Assembly: GCA_963704155.1 (NCBI GenBank)
Contig: CAVPHF010000028.1
Coordinates: 1-64,000, forward strand
Direction: 5' to 3'
DNA from: Thiohalocapsa sp963704155
Lineage (GTDB): Bacteria > Pseudomonadota > Gammaproteobacteria > Chromatiales > Chromatiaceae
DNA: 64,000 nucleotides
The first letter of the stretch is position 1, and each line of letters starts with the position of its first letter. Below are positions 44,144 to 51,785 of the stretch, one piece after another. A program made the translations under genes and the position numbers. The notes beneath the pieces are model-generated. The model was not told where the DNA came from, ran no database searches, and was given only the letters and a program-made list of their open reading frames with translations.

Positions 44144-44727
44144 GGTGTTCTCCTCATTACGGTTAGGTTTGGGGGCCTCGATCGTCGTTACGGCGACTTC
44201 GGCTGGTCGACCGCGGAGTCAGGCCATCTGGGCCTGACGGCATCAGCGCTGGAAGCCCTGACTACGCGCGGCTCACAAGGTGACCGGCCGGAATCGATGG
44301 TCAAGGCCGATTTACGAGGGTGGGTTTTTGCGATCGCGAAAGGCGCGCTCGGGGCTGCTTGACATCTGCGTCCAAATCGCTGTCGAAATTGTGTCTCTCG
44401 TCAAGCGGGATGCCGTATCGATCCCGATTTCGATTTCGATTGACCCAGCGTCAGGTTCGGCTGCGCTAACCCGACCTAGGAACCAGGCTGCCTGAGGGCG
44501 GCGAATGTTTGCAGATGCGTCAAGTTTTTCGTTTTCGTGTTTCGTTGTCGTTGTCGAGCTGAGGCACCCTCGACGGAAGACCAGCACGGGGGCCTGCGTT
44601 CAGAAGTCATCGACCCCAGTTTGCGGGATTACTCGATCTGATGTGGCCTTGGTCGCGTCGATAACGATTACGACAACGACAACGGCCAAGAACGGCCTCG
44701 CAACCTCTACCCTGCTGCACTAGCTAC
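44144..44727. other. Intergenic region, mostly repeat element
   Basis: Convergent space without a gene between the DUF2092 operon promoter side and the outer-membrane gene end. It contains hexamer-like ATTTCG/ATCCCG units at 44420-44445 and repeat copy 3. Confidence 0.5.
44487..44680. repeat. Intergenic repeat element, copy 3
   Basis: GGCTGCCTGAGGGCGGCGAA leads into TGTTTGCAGATGCGTCAAG, then TTTCGT and GTTGTC hexamers (44523-44557). After about 95 bases there are complementary ACGATT/ACGACA hexamers (44657-44682). The two arms could pair. Same core as copies 1 and 2. Confidence 0.7.
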
Positions 44728-45567
44728 TCACCAGCGGAAGGTGGCCCCCAGCGCAGGGCCGGTCATGCGCAGATCGGCGTCACGCTTCTCGTTGAAGTCG
44801 TACGAGATGCTGCGGATGGAGAGGTTGACCTCACCCCAGTCGAAGGCATAACCCAGGCCCAGCAGCGCCTGCCAGGTCCAGTTCGATGATCCGGTGCCAA
44901 CGTCCAGGTAGTAGGGCATGGTCCAGCGGCCTGCACCGAGCCGGATCTGGCCCTTGACCCCGAGGATGCCGTCCCACTCGGTCAGATCGCGGGAGCCTCG
45001 TGTGCTGATGTCGACATTGCCCTCGGAGCCAATGATGTCCAACTTGAGCTCTGTTTCGACCCCTACGTAACGAAACCCGGCCAACAGATCGAGATTAGCT
45101 CTGGGATTGCGCACTAGGGTCCGGGCACCTGCCAATGTCCACAGGGTTGCCGAAAGGCCGGTGGTGGCATTGCGGTCGAGGCTGCTCAAAGGGCGGCCCT
45201 CGGGGCCGGTAATGTTGCGTACGCGCGAGCGCTGATCGCCGAAATCGACATAAATAACGTCGGTGAACACCGACCAGTCGCCCTTGCGTACCTCACCGGT
45301 GGCCATGACGCCGAACTTGAGATTCTCCAAATAGTCATTTGGACCGATCTCCGTGCTGGTGCTGAGATCGCCGAGAGCGGACCCCAGCACTTGGCCGTCG
45401 ATCGTACCGTTGACATTCGGCAACCACAGATAGGGCGTCAGCCTAAAGTGCCAGCCACCGTCGTAAGGATCGACCTTGTCCGCCGCGGGGACGATGGCCG
45501 GAGACGCCGCTAGGCCCAAGACCGCCAGCGCGGCGAACGTCCGACACAGGGGTACAGGTACGAGCAT
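44728..45567 (-). CDS. Outer-membrane beta-barrel protein
   Basis: 279 residues: a signal peptide (FAALAVLGLAASPAIVPAAD), then alternating strands such as WHFRLTPYLWLPNVNGTIDG, GDWSVFTDVIYVDFGD, ANLDLLAGFRYVGVETEL and LLGLGYAFDWGEVNLSIRSI, ending GPALGATFRW with the terminal aromatic typical of BAM-inserted barrels. Function unknown. Conserved element copy c lies 137 bases upstream in the same orientation, linking it to the LysM-sulfatase and LysM protein genes. Confidence 0.85.
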   Translation of the reverse strand: MLVPVPLCRTFAALAVLGLAASPAIVPAADKVDPYDGGWHFRLTPYLWLPNVNGTIDGQVLGSALGDLSTSTEIGPNDYLENLKFGVMATGEVRKGDWSVFTDVIYVDFGDQRSRVRNITGPEGRPLSSLDRNATTGLSATLWTLAGARTLVRNPRANLDLLAGFRYVGVETELKLDIIGSEGNVDISTRGSRDLTEWDGILGVKGQIRLGAGRWTMPYYLDVGTGSSNWTWQALLGLGYAFDWGEVNLSIRSISYDFNEKRDADLRMTGPALGATFRW

Positions 45568-45704
45568 GGTTTACTTCCGTTACCGCGTGGATCAATGAAG
45601 CCGCCCAGAGTGCCAGGTGTTGGGCTGCGCAGGCTTGTCTGCTCAGGGCTGAGATGGAAATCTGGAATCATCGCTGTGATCGCCTGATTTCCGTGCGAAT
45701 GCTG

Positions 45705-45742
45705 CCAGGCTTCATTGCCTCGGTCTGACCATTTCACGCCAA
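45705..45742 (-). promoter_or_regulatory. Conserved upstream element, copy c
   Basis: On the minus strand: TTGGCGTGAAATGG running into TCAGACCGAGGCAATGAAGC. Similarity to copy a extends on both sides (GGGGACG about 15 bases before; an ATCAC-GCGAT block about 35 bases after), so whole promoter regions are related. It points toward the outer-membrane gene at 45567. Confidence 0.6.
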
Positions 45743-45772
45743 TATGCGGAGAACGTCCCCGGCGGAGCCCAT

Positions 45773-45904
45773 GACAGAGACAGCGACCTGAACATCGCCG
45801 ACATTGCGTTTGCCGCCGGCTACGAGAACGCGCCTCATTCTTTAGGGGCCTGCAAGCAGCTGACGGGCGTGACAGCTCGCGATTACCGCCGTGCTCGGGT
45901 CTGA
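45773..45904 (+). pseudogene. AraC-family regulator, C-terminal fragment
   Basis: 43 codons reading DSDLNIADIAFAAGYENAPH, then a corrupted SLGACKQ and LTGVTARDYRRARV and a stop. It is nearly identical to the end of the AraC gene at 8774-9790. No N-terminal part is present. It lies next to conserved element copy c, mirroring the arrangement at 8774-10096 and 27268-27523. Confidence 0.8.
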
Positions 45905-46106
45905 AGCAGCGTCTAAAGCAAAGAGCAGCAGAATGCTGCGATAGCGTGTTGCCGCTATGACGCGAAGGCTTTTCGCGGCGACAGGTTGAAGCAGCGGTCG
46001 CGGTCGGCACACAGTCTGGTCAATGGTTGCCCGGCCGGCCACGCCTCAGCGCTCGCCAGCCCTGATTGGCAGCGTCTGTGGTATCGGGCCAGAGCCGCCC
46101 CTTTTT

Positions 46107-46257
46107 ACAAAGGATGCGCGCAAACATCAGGCCCTTGGTCCGTGGTGGTCTCTTGGGGTCGGGCCGGGGCACCAGGCAGATTGCACGCTGCTCGCAGGCA
46201 TCGATGCAGGCGCCGCAGCCCAGGCAGACCCGCGCGTCGACAACGGCGAAGCGTTCC
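46107..46257 (-). pseudogene. 4Fe-4S ferredoxin-type fragment
   Basis: The minus-strand frame reads VDARVCLGCGACIDACEQRA then ICLVPRPDPKRPPRTKGLMF. It has one CxxCxxCxxxC cluster motif, as in the C-terminal part of dicluster ferredoxin proteins. No start codon or first cluster was found upstream, and the frame runs on without a natural end. Confidence 0.6.
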
Positions 46258-46278
46258 GTTCGCGGGCGGCTGCGGGCA

Positions 46279-46536
46279 TCAGAGCTGGACCGTCTTGGAG
46301 GGTTCCGCCGGTACCAGGAGGGCGGAGACTAGGTGGCGGTCGATGTTGCAGAGGACATCCTTGTACTCGTTCTTGATATAGGCGTCCTCGCTGCCGGCCA
46401 CCCGGACCAGCACGCCGAGATATAGCAAGAGACGGACGACCGCCAACGGGTCTCGGCGGTCTTCCTGTGTGCGCAGCTCGAAACGTCTATCCGCTGGCCA
46501 GGGCGCTTGCGCACCCCAATCGCCAGGTGGGCCGTC
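46279..46536 (-). pseudogene. Unrecognised C-terminal protein fragment
   Basis: An open minus-strand frame without a good start reads DPLAVVRLLLYLGVLVRVAG, then SEDAYIKNEYKDVLCNIDRH and LVSALLVPAEPSKTVQL and a stop. Composition is protein-like. I do not recognise the family. It lies between the desaturase stop and the ferredoxin fragment and was probably part of the same lost gene group. Confidence 0.35.
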
Positions 46537-46545
46537 TGAGGGCGA

Positions 46546-47724
46546 CTAGGCCGGCACCAGGGCCAATTGCCGCAGATTGCGCGAGAAGCTCTCCAGGGCG
46601 CGGATGCCGGTAGCCTCGGCCTGGTGACACCAGTCCTGCAGCAGCTTCAGCAAGTCCTCCTGCGACGGTGCCTTGCGCTCCCAGATTTGACGCAGTCGCT
46701 CACGGAATTGGTAGACGATCCGCAGTTGCTGGCTCTGACTCAGGATCTGTTCCAGACGCGCGCGCCCCTCGTCGTCCAGTCGGCTAGACTCACGCGCCAG
46801 CAGCCGTGTCGCCCGCCGCGCCAGGAACCGGCAGTGACGCTCGCTGCGGCACAACTCCTCTCGGGTCACCGGCTGAAGCACCTCCTTGCTGAATTGGCGG
46901 ATCACGTGCATCCGTCCGACCACCACGGCCTTCAGCGTCTCCAGATCCACATTGGCCTTGCCCTCGATGATGTGCGGCTTAGGCGCCAGCTTCTTGACCT
47001 TGGCCAGACGCAACGCGCTCAGCACGCGGATGTAGAACCAACCGATGTCGAACTCCCACCAGCGCGCCGAGAGCCGCGCCGATGACGGGAAGGCATGGTG
47101 GTTGTTGTGCAGCTCCTCGCCGCCAATCAGGATGCCCCAGGGCAGGATGTTGGCGGAGGCGTCCGGGGTCTCGAAGTTACGATAACCCCAGTAATGACCG
47201 ATGCCGTTGATGACGCCGGCGGCGAGCACCGGGATCCAGAGCATCTGCACGGCCCACAAAGTGATGCCATAGACGCCGAACAGCAGCACGTCGATGACCA
47301 GCATCAGGCCCAGGCCCCCGACGCTAAAGCGGCTGTAAAGATTGCGCTCCAGCCAGTCGTCCGGCGTACCCTGGCCATAACGCTCAACGTCGGCGCGATT
47401 GCCGGCGCTGCTCCGATAGAGTTCGCTGCCTTGCCAGAATACCCGGCGGATGCCGAGCACCTGAGGGCTGTGGGGGTCGCGCGGCGTCTCGCAATGTGCA
47501 TGGTGCTTGCGGTGCACGGCGACCCACTCGCGGGTGACCATGCCGGTGGTCAACCAGAGCCAGAAACGAAAGAAGTGCATGACGGCAGGATGCAGGTCGA
47601 GCGCGCGATGCGCCTGCGAGCGATGCAGAAAGACCGTCACTGAGACGATGGTGATGTGGGTTAGGGCAAGCGCAATGAGCACGACCTGCCAAAGGGGGAG
47701 GTCGAGCACTCCGTAAAACGACAT
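46546..47724 (-). CDS. Acyl-CoA/fatty acid delta-9 desaturase with extended C-terminus
   Basis: 392 residues from the ATG at 47724 (MSFYGVLDLPLWQVVLIALA). The three histidine boxes of membrane desaturases are present: HRSQAHR, HRKHHAH and HNNHHAF, with membrane helices between them. It introduces a double bond into saturated acyl chains, using a di-iron centre and ferredoxin or another electron donor. After about residue 265 an extra 125-residue helical region (VVVGRMHVIRQFSKEV; LLQDWCHQAEATGIRALESF) resembles part of ISL3-type transposases. The same extension is known in some pseudomonad desaturases, so it is a family feature. Confidence 0.9.
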   Translation of the reverse strand: MSFYGVLDLPLWQVVLIALALTHITIVSVTVFLHRSQAHRALDLHPAVMHFFRFWLWLTTGMVTREWVAVHRKHHAHCETPRDPHSPQVLGIRRVFWQGSELYRSSAGNRADVERYGQGTPDDWLERNLYSRFSVGGLGLMLVIDVLLFGVYGITLWAVQMLWIPVLAAGVINGIGHYWGYRNFETPDASANILPWGILIGGEELHNNHHAFPSSARLSARWWEFDIGWFYIRVLSALRLAKVKKLAPKPHIIEGKANVDLETLKAVVVGRMHVIRQFSKEVLQPVTREELCRSERHCRFLARRATRLLARESSRLDDEGRARLEQILSQSQQLRIVYQFRERLRQIWERKAPSQEDLLKLLQDWCHQAEATGIRALESFSRNLRQLALVPA

Positions 47725-47918
47725 CGGTGGCCTCGCTGAGCGGGTGGTATCGGTTCGTCGGTGCGCTTGTCGGCTGCGCACTCAAATGGGCTATTACTAT
47801 AGCCAATTGCGTAAGGCGGTGCCAGAAGTCGTGAGACGACTTGCGGATAGCCGGTGGAGATATCAGGGTTGACGCCATGCGATGGCGTTGGATCGGCAGG
47901 TCGCGGCGAGACCCCCTC

Positions 47919-49943
47919 CTACGGCGGTGCCGCCCGGCCGCTCTGCGGCGACGAGGTCCCCGCGGCGCGAGACAGCAGCAGATTGCCAGCGTCATCGCGC
48001 AGTGCGCGCCATCCGGGCGCGAGCCAGGTGGTCGCAACCTCGTCGAGGATCACTGCCGGCCCGTCGCGGTTCTCGCCAACCGCAAGCGCGGCGCGGGTCA
48101 GCATCGGCACCGGGTGCTCGCAGCCGAACACCTTGGCGAGGCCGCTTGCGGCCGTTTCAGGGGAGAGGGGCGCTTCGTCCGCGTTGACCGCAAGACTGAC
48201 CAGCGGTGCCGCCGCGGTTAGCCGCACGCGCAGGTTAACCAGCTCGACCGGCAAGTCGAGGTCATGGCCATAGCGCTCGCGGTGCAGCGCACGGAAGGCG
48301 TCGGCGGTGGACGCGCGACCGCGCCAGCCCAAGTTCAAGCTGTAGGACTGCCCGCGATAGCGTAGGTCGAGGCTGTACTCGCGGCGAATCGCATCTGGTG
48401 CGACGCCCTCGGCAGCGAGCGCCGCGGCGCCCTCGTCGGCCAGTTGCTCGATCGCGGCCGCGACCTCCGCATCTTCGCGCTCGGCCAGCAGTCCGAGCCA
48501 GGTCCGCGTCAGCAAACGGCCCGGCGGCGTAACCAGCATGCCGAGCGCGGACAACACACCAGCACGCTCGGGCACCATCGCGCGGGTCATGCCGAGCGCA
48601 TCGGCCAGGGCACAGACATGCAGTCCGCCGGCGCCGCCGAACGAGCACAGATGGCCGTCACGCGGGTCCAAACCGCGCTGCACCGAGATTACACGCAGCG
48701 CGCGCGTCATGTGCTCGTTGGCGACCTCGATGACCCCGAGCGCCGCCTGCTCGGCCGACAGGCCCATGGCCTGGCCAAGCCGCGCCAACGCCGCGTGCGC
48801 GGCAACGGCATCGAGCCGCATGCGACCGCCGAGAAAGGCATCGGGCCGGAGCCGTCCGAGCACTAGATTGGCGTCGGTGACGGTGGGCTCACGCCCACCA
48901 TTGCCGTAGCAGACCGGTCCGGGATCGGCACCAGCGGACTCCGGACCGACCAACAGCATGCCACCGGCATCCAGCCGCGCGATGGAGCCGCCGCCCGCGC
49001 CGATGGTGTGCATATCGACCATCGGCACCGCGACGGGGAAGCCGGCGATGCGGCCTTGCGTGGTCAGGCGCGGCGCACCCTCGACCAGCGCGACATCGGT
49101 CGAGGTACCGCCCATATCGAAGCTCAGCAGCCGCTCGATGCCGGCCGAGCGGCCGACGAAGCCGGCGCCGGCGAGACCGCCGGCAGGTCCGGACAGAAGC
49201 AACCTTACCGCCTGACCGGCAGCCTGCTCGGCCGCCACTGCCTCGCCGCTGGACTGCATGACCGACAGGCGCGCGCCCGGCAGCGCTGCCTTCAGCCGGC
49301 CGAGATAGCCGCCGACCAGCGGACCCAGGCGTGCATTCAGCCAGGTAGCGATGCCGCGCTCATACTCGCCGAGCAGCGGGAGCACCTCGGACGAGCGCGA
49401 TACGGACAGCTCCGTCGGCATGGCCTCGGCAATGGCGCGCTCGGCACTGTCGTCGATAAAGGAAAAGAGCAGATTGATCGCGACCGCCTCGGGCGCCAGC
49501 CGCTGCACGATAGCGCGCAGCCTGTGCATGTCCGACTCCGTCAGCGGCTCGACCAGGCTGCCGTCGGCGGCCAGACGGCCACCCGTCTCGACACAAAGCG
49601 CGGCCGGCACCGGCGGCGGGCGCTCCTGCGGCTGCAGCGCGTAAAGCTCGGCGCGCGCCTGCCGGCCGATGGTCAGCAGGTCGGCCAGACCGCGGTTGGC
49701 GATATAGAGGGTGCGCGCACCCTTGCCCTCCAGCACGGCGTTGGTGGCGACGGTCGAGCCGTGCACGACATGCAGCCCCGATCCCAGCAGGTCGGGCGAC
49801 AGCCCCAGTTCGGCAATACCCTGCAATATGGCCCGCTCGGGCGCCGCCGGCGTCGACAAAACCTTGTGCAAACGCAAACGGCCGTCCTGCCAAAGCACGA
49901 AGTCCGTGAAGGTCCCACCAGTATCGATGCCGAGCAGCGCCAT
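47919..49943 (-). CDS. HyuA-type hydantoinase/5-oxoprolinase subunit A
   Basis: 674 residues. N-terminal ATP-binding Hydant_A_N part: LLGIDTGGTFTDFVLWQDGR, HGSTVATNAVLEGKGARTLY, ELSVSRSSEVLPLLGEYERG. Hydantoinase_A core: LLSGPAGGLAGAGFVGRS, FDMGGTSTDVALVEG, GAGGGSIARLDAGG, GPVCYGNGG, and the C-terminal SFGGAGGLHVCALAD. It catalyses ATP-dependent ring opening of 5-oxoproline, hydantoins or N-methylhydantoin, normally with a HyuB subunit, which is not in this window. Start at 49943 (ATG before GCGCTGCTCGG) or four codons upstream. It is divergent from the ABC operon. Confidence 0.9.
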   Translation of the reverse strand: MALLGIDTGGTFTDFVLWQDGRLRLHKVLSTPAAPERAILQGIAELGLSPDLLGSGLHVVHGSTVATNAVLEGKGARTLYIANRGLADLLTIGRQARAELYALQPQERPPPVPAALCVETGGRLAADGSLVEPLTESDMHRLRAIVQRLAPEAVAINLLFSFIDDSAERAIAEAMPTELSVSRSSEVLPLLGEYERGIATWLNARLGPLVGGYLGRLKAALPGARLSVMQSSGEAVAAEQAAGQAVRLLLSGPAGGLAGAGFVGRSAGIERLLSFDMGGTSTDVALVEGAPRLTTQGRIAGFPVAVPMVDMHTIGAGGGSIARLDAGGMLLVGPESAGADPGPVCYGNGGREPTVTDANLVLGRLRPDAFLGGRMRLDAVAAHAALARLGQAMGLSAEQAALGVIEVANEHMTRALRVISVQRGLDPRDGHLCSFGGAGGLHVCALADALGMTRAMVPERAGVLSALGMLVTPPGRLLTRTWLGLLAEREDAEVAAAIEQLADEGAAALAAEGVAPDAIRREYSLDLRYRGQSYSLNLGWRGRASTADAFRALHRERYGHDLDLPVELVNLRVRLTAAAPLVSLAVNADEAPLSPETAASGLAKVFGCEHPVPMLTRAALAVGENRDGPAVILDEVATTWLAPGWRALRDDAGNLLLSRAAGTSSPQSGRAAPP

Positions 49944-50103
49944 GGCGTCAAGCATGACAAGGCCGGTACGGGCCGGCAAGCCCGCCGCGCATCGCCGATG
50001 TTGCAGCGGCAGCGGCCAGGCAACCGGGTTCATCCAGATGCAAGGCAATGGGACGCAAGGCAATGGTTGGCAGCGGACGCGACGCGCGCTATGGTCGCGG
50101 CCC

Positions 50104-51051
50104 ATGGACAAGCTGCTGCGCGTGCGCGCCCTCGAACGCCGATACGGAGCCAAGACCGCGCTGCGGGGGCTCGATTTCGAGCTGGACGCCGGCGATGTCC
50201 TCGGGCTGCTTGGACCGAACGGCGCAGGCAAGACGACCTGCCTGCGGCTGCTCTCCGGCAACCTGGCGCCAAGCGCCGGCAGCGTACAGGTGCGTGGTCA
50301 TGACCTTAGGACGGCGCCAATCGCGGCGCGACGCCACCTCGGCTACCTGCCCGAGCGCCCGCCGCTCTATCCCGAGATGCGGGTCGACGAGTATCTGCAC
50401 TTCTGCGCCCGGCTGCACCATATCGCCGGCGGCAGCATCGGCCGTGCCGTCGCGCGCATCAAGCGCCAGTGCGGCCTACAGCAGGTCGGCCGGCGGTTGC
50501 TTGGCAAGCTCTCCAAGGGTTACCAGCAACGCGCCGGACTGGCGCAAGCGCTGATCCATGAGCCGGATCTGGTGATACTGGACGAGCCGACCGATGGCCT
50601 CGACCCGGTGCAGATGCGCGCGGTGCGCTCGCTGATTCGCGATCTGGCGCCGAGCGCCGGCGTCATCGTCTCCAGTCATGCGCTGGCCGAGGTGCAGGCG
50701 GTCTGCAACCGCGTCATCATCCTGCGCGACGGCGAGGTGCTTCATCAGGCTCGACTGGACGCGGCGGGCGGCGGACAGCGTCTGGTCATCGGCCTGCGCA
50801 ACGCGCCGGCCGAGACCGCGCTCAGTGCCCTGCCGTCGGTGACCAGCGCCAGCCGTCTCGATGTCGGCAATCGGTCCAAGGCCGCGGGCGGCGTGCGGCG
50901 CTTTCGCGTCGAGCTCGCCGACGGCGCCACAGCCGATCAGCTCGCGGCGGCCATCGTCGGCGAGGGCTGGGGGCTACTCGAGCTGCGCGCCGAGAGCAGC
51001 GACCTTGAACGGATCTTCTTCCGCAGCATCGGCGCGGAGCGTGCCGCATGA
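50104..51051 (+). CDS. ABC transporter ATP-binding protein (gliding/GldA-like export type)
   Basis: 315 residues with Walker A GPNGAGKTT, signature LSKGYQQR, Walker B LVILDEPTDGLDP, and the switch His in SSHALAEVQ. The C-terminal 90 residues form a regulatory extension (RLVIGLRNAP; LEELRAE-like). It drives an export-type ABC complex with the permease that starts 4 bases before its stop. First gene of a four-gene operon (ATPase, permease, GldG-like, DUF4340), an arrangement found in many proteobacteria and in the gld locus. Substrate unknown. Confidence 0.92.
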   Translation: MDKLLRVRALERRYGAKTALRGLDFELDAGDVLGLLGPNGAGKTTCLRLLSGNLAPSAGSVQVRGHDLRTAPIAARRHLGYLPERPPLYPEMRVDEYLHFCARLHHIAGGSIGRAVARIKRQCGLQQVGRRLLGKLSKGYQQRAGLAQALIHEPDLVILDEPTDGLDPVQMRAVRSLIRDLAPSAGVIVSSHALAEVQAVCNRVIILRDGEVLHQARLDAAGGGQRLVIGLRNAPAETALSALPSVTSASRLDVGNRSKAAGGVRRFRVELADGATADQLAAAIVGEGWGLLELRAESSDLERIFFRSIGAERAA

Positions 51052-51785
51052 TCGGCGCCATCGCCGGGCGTGAATGGCTGTCGGCCTTCCGCACGCCCTT
51101 GGCCTGGCTAATGCTCGCCGCGAGCCAGGCGCTGCTGGCCTGGATACTGCTGAAGGTGCTGGACGACTTCACCGGACTGGAGCCGCCCGCGCGCGGCGCC
51201 GGGCTCAACCTCGAACTCAGCCACAATCTATTCGGCTCTGCCGCAGTGCTTCTGATGCTGCTGCTGCCCTTGCTGGCGGCGCGCTCGCTGAGCGGCGAGC
51301 TGCGTGACGGTAGCTATGCCATGCTGAGCGCGGCCCCGGCCAGGCTGACCGCGATCCTGCTAGGCAAATACGCGGCGCTGGCGGGGCTGACACTGCTGCT
51401 GTGTCTGCCGCCGCTGGGGCTCTGTCTGACCTTGCTCGGCGCCGCGCCGGTCGACCCTGGTCTGTTCCTGGCCGCGACCCTCGGGCTCTGGCTGGCGGGC
51501 TTGCTGTTCTGCGCGGTGAGCCTTTTCGCGGCCAGCCTGACCTCCCAGCCGGCGGCCGCGGCGGCGATCGCCTACGGCATGCTGGTGCTGCTGTCGCTGG
51601 TCAACCGCGCCGATCATCTGGCCGCGGAGCAGATCTCGGTACTCGACTGGCTGTCCTGGAACCAGCATCTGTTCTGGTTCCTGACCGGCGTCGTGCGCGT
51701 CAGCGACCTGACCTACTTCGCGCTGATGACGCTGCTCTTCCTGGCGCTGACCCACCGCCGCCTGGAGAACCTGCGCCTCGGATGA
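51048..51785 (+). CDS. ABC transporter permease (ABC-2/GldF type)
   Basis: 245 residues, six hydrophobic segments (WLMLAASQALLAWILLKVL; AAVLLMLLLPLLAARSLSGE; AALAGLTLLLCLPPLGLCLT; LFLAATLGLWLAGLLFCAVS; AIAYGMLVLLSLVN; YFALMTLLFLALTHRRL). The ARSLSGELRDGSYAMLSAAP block is typical of GldF-like ABC-2 permeases. 4-base overlaps with both neighbours show tight translational coupling. Confidence 0.9.
   Translation: MIGAIAGREWLSAFRTPLAWLMLAASQALLAWILLKVLDDFTGLEPPARGAGLNLELSHNLFGSAAVLLMLLLPLLAARSLSGELRDGSYAMLSAAPARLTAILLGKYAALAGLTLLLCLPPLGLCLTLLGAAPVDPGLFLAATLGLWLAGLLFCAVSLFAASLTSQPAAAAAIAYGMLVLLSLVNRADHLAAEQISVLDWLSWNQHLFWFLTGVVRVSDLTYFALMTLLFLALTHRRLENLRLG

Noticed and set aside
46546..46930. Transposase-like C-terminus of the desaturase considered as an inserted element
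   Set aside because: The same extension occurs in other bacterial acyl-CoA desaturases and the frame is continuous, so it is a normal domain of this family.
49008..50303. 431-codon plus-strand frame opposite HyuA
   Set aside because: Antisense shadow of a conserved protein; no start signal or homology.
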